From Dehalococcoidia bacterium (lineage in GTDB: Bacteria > Chloroflexota > Dehalococcoidia > SM23-28-2), in NCBI GenBank assembly GCA_022866185.1, contig JALHUG010000082.1, positions 1 through 21,842 of the forward strand: DNA of 21,842 nucleotides, in the 5' to 3' direction. Under the pieces are notes generated by a model. The model worked only from the letters and a program-made list of their open reading frames with translations. It was not told the DNA's origin and did not search any database. Below are positions 14,320 to 21,764 of the stretch, piece by piece. How positions within the stretch are numbered: the first letter of the stretch is position 1; the number at the start of each line of letters is the position of its first letter. Both the position numbers and the translations under genes were made by a program.

Positions 14320-15234
14320 CTAAAGGAGCCCAGGGTCCTCGGCAGAATCCACGAGCGAGAGGGCTTCCTGAACCGCCTCCCGCATGCTGCCTGAGGTATG
14401 ATCTAGATAGCGCACGAGGGCAGACCTGGCCTGGCGGCCGCCGATCTCCCCCAAAGCAGCGATGGTAACCTCTCTCACCTCGACGTCCTCATCTTCCAAG
14501 AGGGGGATCAGATGGACAACCGCCGCCTCCTCAGCCAGCGAGCCACAGGCCAGGGCCGCTTCATAGCGCATCTCAGCATCATCGCTCTTGAGCTCCTGGA
14601 AGAGGATGGGCACCCAGGAGGGGTCGCAGTTGTGCCCCATGGCATGGATGCCGCTCACCCGAAGGCGCTGGCTGTCGCTCTTGTAGGCGCTGTAGATAGC
14701 CCGCCGAACCCAGGGCAGGCTACAGGCACCGATGGCCTCCAGAGCCCCGCCCCGAACCTCCAGTTCCTCGCCGCCATCGCTGATGGCCCGGCGCAGCACC
14801 TGCTCCACCTGGCGAAAGTAGCGGTCGGGCAGAGAGCCGAACTCCCGCTGAAGAACGAACCGGCCCAGAGCCAGGGCCGCTTCCGCTCTCACCGCCGCGT
14901 TGTCATCCGACTGGAGAAGGCCGATGAGCGGCTTGATGAGGTCGCGGTGCTCATACTCCCACAGGCCGCGGATGGCGGCCGCCCTCACCTGGGGGTCGGC
15001 GTCGCCAAGGCAGGCCAGAAAGATGGAGTCGAAGTTGAGATCTACGTTATCTTCGGCCAATTCCACTAGCTGCTGCATCACCTGGCGACGGCGCTCGGTC
15101 TGAAGTCGAGGCCAGGCGTCCAGGAAGGCCTTCTCCTGCTCGTCGGCCAAATGAGAGAGGTACACCAGCCTGCTCACCTTTAGCGGCTGGCCTTCGTCCT
15201 TCAACTCGGCCAGATACCCCTGAAAGGTCGCCAT
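14320..15234 (-). CDS. HEAT-repeat protein
   Basis: A 304-residue all-helical repeat protein. From about residue 75 on there are consecutive HEAT/PBS-lyase-like units (DADPQVRAAAIRGLWEYE, DDNAAVRAEAALALGRF, DDAEMRYEAALACGSLAEE, DEDVEVREVTIAALGEIG). No catalytic motif, signal peptide or membrane segment is seen, so it is probably a cytoplasmic scaffold. It sits eight bases after plsY, with GGGGAG directly before ATG 15234. Its position between plsY and the nudix gene suggests co-expression with the operon, but its partner is not evident. Confidence 0.85.
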   Translation of the reverse strand: MATFQGYLAELKDEGQPLKVSRLVYLSHLADEQEKAFLDAWPRLQTERRRQVMQQLVELAEDNVDLNFDSIFLACLGDADPQVRAAAIRGLWEYEHRDLIKPLIGLLQSDDNAAVRAEAALALGRFVLQREFGSLPDRYFRQVEQVLRRAISDGGEELEVRGGALEAIGACSLPWVRRAIYSAYKSDSQRLRVSGIHAMGHNCDPSWVPILFQELKSDDAEMRYEAALACGSLAEEAAVVHLIPLLEDEDVEVREVTIAALGEIGGRQARSALVRYLDHTSGSMREAVQEALSLVDSAEDPGLL

Positions 15235-15242
15235 CTCCCCGC

Positions 15243-15929
15243 TTACATTCTATGAAATGGCCATAGCCTTTGGGGAGACCTCTGAAGGTGTCTTTCTCCC
15301 CCTTGACCTATCTTGGGCTCTGTGCCAGCGAGCAGCCGCCGAATGTTCTCCCGATGCCGGAATAGAACCAGGGCCGATGCAATGCCGCCGAATATGGCGA
15401 AGGCGTAGGGAACGATGCCCGCCAGTGCCAGCCCCAAGAAGGCAGCTCCACCCATGAGAACGGTGATCACCGACATGAGAGACATGTAGCGAAAGACCAG
15501 AACGATGGCCACCGCCACCGCCAGCAGACCGGGGACACTCAAGGGGAAGAAGAGCATGGCGGCGAAGGCCCCGTAGGTTGCCGCTACCCCCTTACCTCCC
15601 CTAAACCCGAGGTACGCCGGCCAATCATGGCCGACGATAGCTGCCACCGCCGCTACCGCCTGTAGGTTGTGGGCCGTGTTCGCCCCTTCGTGAGGCTCAA
15701 AGATGTACCAGGTGGCGAGGACGATCACATACGCCTTGAGAACGTCGGCCACAAGAACCAGGAGGGCCGGCCAAAACCCCAGGCCGCGCAGGACATTGGC
15801 GGTGCCCGTCGCCCCGCTGCCGTAATCGCGAATATCGATGCCCCGTATGAGCTTTCCCGCCAGCCAGCCGCTGGGAATGGACCCCACTAGGTAGCTCGCC
15901 ACGGCCACAACGACGTATTGCCAGGCCAT
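15243..15929 (-). CDS. plsY: Glycerol-3-phosphate acyltransferase PlsY
   Basis: PlsY transfers the acyl group of acyl-phosphate to sn-glycerol 3-phosphate at the membrane, the first step of phosphatidic acid synthesis. The 228-residue protein has several hydrophobic helices and the three family motifs: SIPSGW with GSGATGTANVLR (17-48), GHDWPAYLGFRGGKGVAAT (100-118) and RHRENIRRLLAGTE near the C-terminus. The first motif is GSGATGTAN where most members have GSGNxGATN, a small departure. ATG 15929 lies three bases after the der stop. The C-terminal tail (about 20 residues, rich in Gln and Arg) is longer than usual. PlsX is not in the window. Confidence 0.95.
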   Translation of the reverse strand: MAWQYVVVAVASYLVGSIPSGWLAGKLIRGIDIRDYGSGATGTANVLRGLGFWPALLVLVADVLKAYVIVLATWYIFEPHEGANTAHNLQAVAAVAAIVGHDWPAYLGFRGGKGVAATYGAFAAMLFFPLSVPGLLAVAVAIVLVFRYMSLMSVITVLMGGAAFLGLALAGIVPYAFAIFGGIASALVLFRHRENIRRLLAGTEPKIGQGGERHLQRSPQRLWPFHRM

Positions 15930-15932
15930 CCC

Positions 15933-17306
15933 CTAGACCTCGACCCGACCGCGGAAGATCAGTTTTAGAGCCGTTCCCTGGAAGCCAAAGGCCTTGCGGA
16001 TGAAGTTCTCCAGGTAGCGTCGATAAGAGAAGTGGAGGAGAGAGGGGTCGTTAACAAAGAACACGAAGGTGGGCGGCCGCGTCTGGGCCTGGGTCACGTA
16101 GAGCAGTTTCAGCCGCTGTCCCTGCACAGAGGGTGGGCCGTGGGCAGCCACAGCCTTGCGCATGACGGCGTTCAGTTCAGCGGTAGCCACCCGCTGGCCG
16201 CAGGCCGCCCCCGCCGCCAGGGCCGCATTGAGCAGCTCACCGATGCCAGTGCCGTCCTTGGCCGAAACGAAGCGCAGGGCGGCCCAGGGCAAGAAGCGCA
16301 GACGGGCGCGAGCCGCTTTGACGAAGGTTGCCCGCGTCTCGCCGTCGGCGGGCATGAGGTCCCACTTATTGATGGCTACTACCAGGCCCTTGATGGCCTC
16401 GGCTACATAGCCGGCGATGTGGGTATCCTGCGCGGTGATCCCATCGCTTGCATCCGTCACCAGAAGGGCCACATCGCTCCTATCGATGGCCTCCTGGGCC
16501 CGCAGAACGCTGTGCTTCTCCACGCCGCCCTGAATGTGGCCACGACGACGGATCCCGGCGGTGTCGACGAGCACCAGGTCTTGCTCCTGATAGTGGAAGG
16601 TTATGTCAATGGCGTCGCGGGTGGTTCCCGCCTCCTCGCTGACGATCACCCGCTCCTGTCCCAGGATAGCATTCAGAAGCAGGGACTTGCCGACATTCGG
16701 CCGGCCGACAATGGCCAAACGCAGGCCAGCGGGGACGGCCGTCGCTTCCCCCACAGGAAGAAGCAGAACCAGCCGATCCATCAGCTCGGGCAGGCCCAGG
16801 CCATGGTGGGCGCTCACAGGGATGGGGTCGCCCAGGGCCAGCTCATAGAACTGTACCGCCTCCTGCCGACGAGCCTCGTTGTCAGCCTTGTTGGCTACCA
16901 AGACCAGGGGCTTGCCTGCCCGCCGCAGGAGGTCGGCGATCTCCAGGTCGGTGGCGGTGAGGCCATCGCGGGCGTCCAACACCAGGACAATGACATCAGC
17001 CTCAGCCAGGGCCACCTCCACCTGTCGCTTGACCAGAGGCGTGTAGCCCTCCTCGCCGCTGGGGTCCAGACCACCGGTATCGATCAGGGTGAAAGCCCGC
17101 TCCCCCCAATTGACATCGGCGTAGAGGCGGTCGCGGGTGGTGCCAGGGATGTCCTCCACCAGGGCCTTACGTGAGCCAATGAGTCTATTGAATAGGGCCG
17201 ACTTGCCGACATTGGGCCGGCCAACGATGGCCACCAGCGGCTTCTGGGTTGCTGTGGGCCCGCCGTCCAGGGTAGGCTCCTCGGTCAGGGAGCCGGCCTC
17301 CCTCAT
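15933..17306 (-). CDS. der: Ribosome biogenesis GTPase Der (EngA)
   Basis: Der is an essential double GTPase that acts in 50S subunit assembly. The 457-residue chain shows two G domains. Domain 1 has GRPNVGKS (29-36), DTGG (76-79) and NKAD (139-142). Domain 2 has GRPNVGKS (201-208), DTAG (248-251) and NKWD (313-316). A KH-like domain follows to the end (LKLLYVTQAQTRPPTFVFF...RYLENFIRKAFGF). A 20-residue N-terminal leader precedes the first G domain. The ATG overlaps the cdaR stop as ATGA, so the genes are coupled. All key residues are present. Confidence 0.97.
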   Translation of the reverse strand: MREAGSLTEEPTLDGGPTATQKPLVAIVGRPNVGKSALFNRLIGSRKALVEDIPGTTRDRLYADVNWGERAFTLIDTGGLDPSGEEGYTPLVKRQVEVALAEADVIVLVLDARDGLTATDLEIADLLRRAGKPLVLVANKADNEARRQEAVQFYELALGDPIPVSAHHGLGLPELMDRLVLLLPVGEATAVPAGLRLAIVGRPNVGKSLLLNAILGQERVIVSEEAGTTRDAIDITFHYQEQDLVLVDTAGIRRRGHIQGGVEKHSVLRAQEAIDRSDVALLVTDASDGITAQDTHIAGYVAEAIKGLVVAINKWDLMPADGETRATFVKAARARLRFLPWAALRFVSAKDGTGIGELLNAALAAGAACGQRVATAELNAVMRKAVAAHGPPSVQGQRLKLLYVTQAQTRPPTFVFFVNDPSLLHFSYRRYLENFIRKAFGFQGTALKLIFRGRVEV

Positions 17307-18604
17307 GGCGCTGGCTCCAGCACCACCTCAACCGAGGCCGGCGATATGTTGGCCACCTTCAATCCAGCGGGCGCTTCCACCTTCGGCTCCAACCGATGGG
17401 TGCCGGCACCCAGGCCCGATAGGTCGACGATCGCTTTTACCTGATCCGGCGAGACATTTTGCAGCGTCGGCAGCCCACCCTGGAGGATCACCTCCACCAG
17501 GGAGGTGACGCTCACCACCCGCAGGTCGCTGGCCAGTCCCGTCCACTGGGGCGCCACCCCGAAGATGGCCTCACCCGGACCGGCAGCGATGCGTACCCGC
17601 ACGGAGACGGCAGTCGACCCGCTTATGCTGAGCCCTGGAGGCAGCCCGACCAGGTTGACGATACGACTCATGTCGCTGGTGGCACCCGTAATATCGATGT
17701 CATCGGTCACCACAAAACTGGGGACGTTCAGACGATCCAGGGGGCCCATCAGAGTTACACTGGCCGGTTCTACCTCCACCGCCGTCACGTTGTAGCCGGC
17801 GGCCGGGCTGCCTTTCCAGGAGGGGCTGACCACAACCAGGCGACTGAAGCGCTTTTGCTCCACCGTTATCTCAACATCGACGCTGCTGGGCTCAATGGTC
17901 ACGCCCTCGACAATGAAGCCACTGTTGTCGCGAGCCGCCAGGGGATAGGTCTGCCGCACATCAGTCACCACCCCCGACACGTCCACGGTGGCCACAGCGA
18001 CTGAAACGCGGCTCACCAGCTCCTCGGGGCCAGACACCACCACCTGACTAGGATCGATCTTGGGAGCAGAGGGCTCATACCCCATGGGAGGCGCGCCCAC
18101 CACGTCTATCGACACCGACACGACCTGGCTAACCAGGGGCTTCAGCTCGACGCGCACGCTGCCTGGCGGCCCTTCCGACGAGGGCAAGGTCGGTATGACG
18201 TCGATTATCCGAAGACCGCTCCGCTCACCCAGCGGCTCGACTTGCACCTCTACGTCCTGACCACCTACCTGCGCTCCGAGGAGGTTAACGGTGGCTTTAA
18301 AGTCGCTCGCTGTGAGCTGATTCCACTGGTCTTCACTTGCCTCGATACGCAGGGCTGCGTCACCCAGGGGGCCGCCAAGGGTCAGGCCCTCGGGCATGTT
18401 GACCGGTACCACCGGGACGACAAAGGGAAGGACCCCTGTCCTCGCGGGATGCCCCGTGTCGGTGATGAACATCCAGACGCCGAATGCCAGAGCCACCGAC
18501 AGGACAGCAAGACCGAAGTTGTGCCTGACCGACCTGACGGCCACCACAACCACGGCTCGACTGCGCCTGAGAAACTCCGCCAGCAGACGCACCAATGCAG
18601 CCAC
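17303..18604 (-). CDS. cdaR: YbbR-domain protein, CdaA regulator CdaR
   Basis: A 433-residue membrane-anchored protein with one N-terminal helix (about 31-48, FGLAVLSVALAFGVWMFI) and an extracytoplasmic part built of about four YbbR repeats (for example VVSVSIDVVGAPPMGYEPSAP and LVVVSPSWKGSPAAGYNV). In Firmicutes this protein binds and tunes the diadenylate cyclase CdaA, encoded next door in the same order as here. The start is uncertain: GTG 18604 is the longest, but it has no good Shine-Dalgarno, and the TTG and GTG at codons 4-5 are equally possible. It lies 44 bases after cdaA and overlaps der by four bases. Confidence 0.9.
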   Translation of the reverse strand: MAALVRLLAEFLRRSRAVVVVAVRSVRHNFGLAVLSVALAFGVWMFITDTGHPARTGVLPFVVPVVPVNMPEGLTLGGPLGDAALRIEASEDQWNQLTASDFKATVNLLGAQVGGQDVEVQVEPLGERSGLRIIDVIPTLPSSEGPPGSVRVELKPLVSQVVSVSIDVVGAPPMGYEPSAPKIDPSQVVVSGPEELVSRVSVAVATVDVSGVVTDVRQTYPLAARDNSGFIVEGVTIEPSSVDVEITVEQKRFSRLVVVSPSWKGSPAAGYNVTAVEVEPASVTLMGPLDRLNVPSFVVTDDIDITGATSDMSRIVNLVGLPPGLSISGSTAVSVRVRIAAGPGEAIFGVAPQWTGLASDLRVVSVTSLVEVILQGGLPTLQNVSPDQVKAIVDLSGLGAGTHRLEPKVEAPAGLKVANISPASVEVVLEPAP

Positions 18605-18648
18605 CCCACAGTGTCGTCAGAATAGACGGCTGAAAATGGCTCTACCGC

Positions 18649-19473
18649 TCATCGCCAGAACCGCCCGAGGCCACGGGGGGCGATACGGTCCCGTTCCCAG
18701 GTGGCGCTGAACAGGCTTCGGACGATAGCCCGAAGGCGCGGCTCTTCCAGCCGGGAGATCATCCGTCCGTTGGCCGCCACCGAGATCTCGCCCGTTTCCT
18801 CAGAGACAACGACGCACACAGCATCCGTCCGTTCGCTGAGGCCCAAGGCCGCCCGATGACGGGTGCCCATATGGCCACGGTCCACCTTGTCCGAGAGAGG
18901 AAGAGTGCAGCCGGCAGCCACCACCCGATCGCCCCGGAGGATCACCGCACCGTCGTGAAGGGGCGAGTTGGGATAGAAGAGCCCCTCAAGGAGCTCCACA
19001 GAGGGTGTAGCATCGAGCCGCACACCTGTATCAGCATAGTCCTCCAGCCCCGTTCCCCGCTCCAGCACCATCAGAGCGCCGTGGCGGCGCTGGGAGAGAT
19101 TCTCCGAGGCCTCGATCACGGCGTCGAGAACGCTATCGTAGGCGGGAAACAGCGCCCGCCCCAAGCGACCGGTTCGCCCTACCCGCTCCAGGAAGCGCCG
19201 GATCTCCGGCTGGAAGATGATGGGGATGGCGATCAGCAAGGCCGGGAAGGAGTTGCGGACGAGCCAACCCAGAACCGTAAGCTCGAAAAGCCGCACCAGA
19301 ATGAAGGCCACCGCCAGGAGGATGACAATGCCCCGCGCCAAATAGACGGCGGTAGTTCCCCGCATGAGCAGAAGGATGAGGTAGACGATGACAGCGATGA
19401 TCAGGATGTCGATAACACTGGCCGGCCCGAACTGGCCTAGAGCATCCTCGATCCTGCTGATGAAGCCACCCAT
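18649..19473 (-). CDS. cdaA: Diadenylate cyclase CdaA
   Basis: CdaA makes the second messenger c-di-AMP from two ATP. The 274-residue protein has three N-terminal membrane helices (about 20-38, 43-63 and 65-87) and a cytoplasmic DAC domain. Its signature residues are D174-G175-A176 (PLHDGAVI) and T204-R205-H206-R207 (GTRHRAALGLSE). The length is typical. The gene starts with ATG five bases after argF, whose TAA stop overlaps a short AAGGA just ahead of this ATG. It is followed by cdaR, the usual regulatory partner. The common third gene glmM is absent here. Confidence 0.96.
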   Translation of the reverse strand: MGGFISRIEDALGQFGPASVIDILIIAVIVYLILLLMRGTTAVYLARGIVILLAVAFILVRLFELTVLGWLVRNSFPALLIAIPIIFQPEIRRFLERVGRTGRLGRALFPAYDSVLDAVIEASENLSQRRHGALMVLERGTGLEDYADTGVRLDATPSVELLEGLFYPNSPLHDGAVILRGDRVVAAGCTLPLSDKVDRGHMGTRHRAALGLSERTDAVCVVVSEETGEISVAANGRMISRLEEPRLRAIVRSLFSATWERDRIAPRGLGRFWR

Positions 19474-19478
19474 GTTCC

Positions 19479-20402
19479 TTAAGCCCCCTCTCCGCCCAGA
19501 ATAAGGGACAGAACGGCTTTTTGGGCGTGCAGCCTGTTCTCCGCCTGGTCAAAGACCACCGATCGAGACCCCTCGATCACCTCGTCCGCTATCTCCTCAC
19601 CGCGATGGGCAGGCAGATCATGCATCACGATGGCATCAGGCGAGGCCAGGGCCAGCAGTTCGGCGTTCACCTGATAGCCGCCGAAGGCGCGCCGCCGCTC
19701 GGCCTGCTCCTTCTCCTGCCCCATGCTCGTCCAGACATCAGTATAGACTACATCGGCGCCGCGAACCGCCTCCTGGGGCGACTCGACACAGACAACTGCC
19801 GCCCCCGAAGCAGCGGCTAGACTCTTCGCCTTGTCCACCAGCGCTGTAGATATGCCATAGCCCGGGGGCGAGGCAATCCGAAAGTCGATTCCTGCCAAGG
19901 CCGACCCCAGCATGAGCGAGCGGGCAACATTGTTGCCATCGCCCACGAAGGAGAGCACAAGGCCCCGCCAGCGGCCCTTCTTCTCGTGGATGGTCAGGAG
20001 ATCAGCCAAGGCCTGACAGGGGTGCTCGCCATCGGAGAGGGCGTTTATCACCGGGACGTCGGCCCAGCGAGCCAGCTCTTCCACTGTTTCCTGCTGGAAG
20101 GTACGGGTGGCGATGCCGTCCACGTAGCGACTGAGAACCCGCGCCACGTCCGCCACGGGCTCTCGCTCGCCCAAACCCACCTCGCCTGGTGATAGATAGA
20201 CGGCGTGGCCGCCCAGTTGCTGCATCGCCACGTCGAAGCTCACCCGCGTGCGCAGGGATGGCTTCTCGAACAGAAGGGCCAGGGTCTTCCCCCTCAGCGC
20301 GGACGACGAGCGGCCATTCTTCATCATGAGGGCCGTGTCGACCACCCGCTGGATGTCCTGCGGGGACAGATCAGCAATAGATATGAGGTCGCGTCCGTAC
20401 AA
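19479..20402 (-). CDS. argF: Ornithine carbamoyltransferase
   Basis: It joins carbamoyl phosphate to ornithine to give citrulline in arginine synthesis. The 307-residue chain has the carbamoyl-phosphate loop FEKPSLRTR (45-53), HPCQ (127-130), a DVWTSMGQE ornithine loop (222-230) and the late motif HDLPAHRGEE (261-270). This last motif is normally HCLP: the ornithine-contacting cysteine is replaced by D262 (codon GAT). The start is TTG, with GGAGG about 11 bases ahead; no ATG or GTG is in frame nearby. It is the first gene of an eight-gene operon. The SMG loop favours ornithine over an N-acetylated substrate, but the Asp change leaves some doubt about activity. Confidence 0.9.
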   Translation of the reverse strand: MYGRDLISIADLSPQDIQRVVDTALMMKNGRSSSALRGKTLALLFEKPSLRTRVSFDVAMQQLGGHAVYLSPGEVGLGEREPVADVARVLSRYVDGIATRTFQQETVEELARWADVPVINALSDGEHPCQALADLLTIHEKKGRWRGLVLSFVGDGNNVARSLMLGSALAGIDFRIASPPGYGISTALVDKAKSLAAASGAAVVCVESPQEAVRGADVVYTDVWTSMGQEKEQAERRRAFGGYQVNAELLALASPDAIVMHDLPAHRGEEIADEVIEGSRSVVFDQAENRLHAQKAVLSLILGGEGA

Positions 20403-20433
20403 TACCCAGAACCCCTCCTATCCTGGCATAGCT

Positions 20434-20461
20434 AGTATAGCATGGACTACAAATCTTTCAA
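20434..20461 (-). promoter_or_regulatory. Strong promoter of the argF-GNAT operon
   Basis: On the minus strand, TTGAAA (20461-20456), a 16-base spacer and TATACT (20439-20434) each match five of six consensus bases, and TGC directly before the -10 makes it an extended -10 type. Transcription would begin near 20427, with a leader of about 25 bases carrying AGGAGG (20419-20414). I see no arginine operator palindrome in it. Confidence 0.75.
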
Positions 20462-20482
20462 TTCGGGCACCGCTGTGGCGTA

Positions 20483-20648
20483 CAGCACCCCGCTCGTCCT
20501 GAGCTCCCGCCTGAGGCGGGTCCGCCTCCGGCGGATGTCGAAGGCTGAGCGGGGGCTCATGGTTCGACAGGCTCACCATGAGCGGCGCACGAGCTTACCA
20601 TGAGCGGAGATGCGCACAGCACCCCGCTCGTCCTGAGCATGTCGAAGG
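20483..20648. repeat. Palindromic repeat cluster, copy E
   Basis: This occupies the middle of the 342-bp gap between argF and the DUF35 genes. A 22-bp unit is repeated exactly at 20483-20504 and 20617-20638. Both copies continue into ATGTCGAAGG, but the first is interrupted by 30 bp (20505-20534) made of two hairpins, CCCGCC-TGA-GGCGGG and TCCGCC-TCC-GGCGGA. Between the two lies a hairpin with a nine-base stem (GCTCATGGT at 20555-20563, ACCATGAGC at 20575-20583) and another direct copy of ACCATGAGCGG (20597-20607). Such units resemble palindromes I recall as dispersed in environmental bacterial genomes. I see nothing firm in 20649-20744. Confidence 0.7.
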
Positions 20649-20744
20649 GCAAACAAGGGCGGTCTTTCAACAGCATCCATCATTCGGAGGCGGCGAAAAG
20701 CCACGAGGGAGGACGCTTCGCCCTAAGCTAGTTATTCGGCTGGC

Positions 20745-21227
20745 TCAAGAGGTGGCTGGCTTGAAGTGCTGGATGTCCAGAATAGAGCCCTTGCGCTGCC
20801 GTCGAGGTCGGAAGACCGCCACTACTGACAAACCGATGTCCACGTCCTCGGCCCGGACTCCGCCCAACCTGTGCACGAGGAGCCCGTCGGCCCCCTCCAG
20901 GCGGATGAGGGCGAGCAACTGCGGCTCGGCCAGGGGCTGGCCATCCAAGTCCAGATGGGCGATGGTGAAGGCCTCGACGCTGCCCCGCGAGCTTACCTCC
21001 ACCCACTGGTCATTCAGGCTGGCGAAGCAACGCTCACAATAGAGGCGCGGCGGCAGATAGGTGTACTGACAGTGCTGGCAGCGGGTGCCCAGGAAGCGGC
21101 CGTTCTCCATGATCTCCCGGAAGAAACGCTCGCCGGCCACGCCCACTGTATAGGCGAAGTTTACCGGCATGGCGCCGTGTACATAGCGGATGTCTTCGAC
21201 TTGGCTGATCTGCTCCGGGGAACCCAT
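20745..21227 (-). CDS. DUF35 Zn-ribbon/OB-fold protein 1
   Basis: A 160-residue protein with an N-terminal helix, a zinc ribbon (C50, C53, C64, C67) with LPPRLYCERC, and an OB-fold (VEVSSRGSVEAFTIAHLD...LLALIRLEGADGLLVHRLGG). DUF35 proteins are bound by thiolase or thiolase-like partners, and in some systems they hold the acyl-CoA or form the active complex. I chose ATG 21227 because AGGAGG lies eight bases ahead; a TTG six bases further upstream would be only two bases from it. The Shine-Dalgarno includes the TAG stop of the upstream DUF35 gene, so the two are coupled. The two DUF35 proteins share their C-terminal RxRQRxGSILDI(Q/R) ending. Confidence 0.87.
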   Translation of the reverse strand: MGSPEQISQVEDIRYVHGAMPVNFAYTVGVAGERFFREIMENGRFLGTRCQHCQYTYLPPRLYCERCFASLNDQWVEVSSRGSVEAFTIAHLDLDGQPLAEPQLLALIRLEGADGLLVHRLGGVRAEDVDIGLSVVAVFRPRRQRKGSILDIQHFKPATS

Positions 21228-21239
21228 GACCAAGACCTC

Positions 21240-21743
21240 CTAATAGGGGCGGAAGTATCTGATGTCCAGAATTGAGCCCTGCCGCTGCCGTGCTGGCTTC
21301 CACACCGCCTTCACCCTCATGCCCACCTGCACGTCCTCGGGCTTCACCTCGCCCAGGAGGTGCATGATCCCCATCCCCTTGCTCGCTCCGTCGATCTCGA
21401 TGACGGCGGGAAGAGTGGGATCGGCCACGCGGCTGGCGTCCCAGCGGAGGTAGGAGATGGAGTAGGTGTTCACCCGTCCGCTGTCCGCCAGATAGACCCA
21501 CTCGTCGGTGGGGCGGAAGCACTGCTCGCAGAACATGCGCGGCGGCACCATGGTGCGCCGACAGCGGTGACACCGGCGGCCGATTATGCGGCCTTCCTTC
21601 AGCTCGGCCAGAAAGCGGCCGATGGCGATGCCGGCGTCCCAGGCGTAGCGGGCGTTGGGGTCGGCTTCCACGATCAGGACCTTGCCTTGGCTCACGTCCT
21701 CGTCGCTGAGGGGGGTGCCGGGATATTCTCTACCTGTTGTCAC
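21240..21743 (-). CDS. DUF35 Zn-ribbon/OB-fold protein 2
   Basis: A 167-residue paralogue of the downstream gene. It has a zinc ribbon C58, C61, C72, C75 (CHRCRRTMVPPRMFCEQC), an OB-fold core (YLADSGRVNTYSISYLRWD...PAVIEIDGASKGMGIMHLLG) and the ending ARQRQGSILDIRYF. The start is GTG 21743, with GGAGGGAAGG just ahead, 21 bases after the stop of the probable thiolase. Two different DUF35 proteins in a row may form a mixed complex with one thiolase. The role as thiolase partner is inferred from family knowledge and position. Confidence 0.87.
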   Translation of the reverse strand: MTTGREYPGTPLSDEDVSQGKVLIVEADPNARYAWDAGIAIGRFLAELKEGRIIGRRCHRCRRTMVPPRMFCEQCFRPTDEWVYLADSGRVNTYSISYLRWDASRVADPTLPAVIEIDGASKGMGIMHLLGEVKPEDVQVGMRVKAVWKPARQRQGSILDIRYFRPY

Positions 21744-21764
21744 TTGCCTTCCCTCCCGCCGGTT

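Noticed and set aside
15235..15245. A separate promoter between plsY and the HEAT-repeat gene
   Set aside because: The gap is eight bases and holds only a ribosome-site-like GGGGAG.
16032..17174. A 380-codon open frame on the plus strand opposite der
   Set aside because: It is a GC-driven shadow of der: no family motif, no ribosome site, and der on the other strand is complete with all GTPase motifs.
19479..20402. Aspartate or N-acetylornithine carbamoyltransferase in place of argF
   Set aside because: The DxxxSMG loop and overall motifs fit ornithine carbamoyltransferase; aspartate enzymes have HPLP at the late motif and no SMG loop.
20483..20648. A possible CRISPR array because of repeated 20-bp-class units
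   Set aside because: There are only two copies, 134 bp apart, with hairpins between them and no regular spacers or cas genes.
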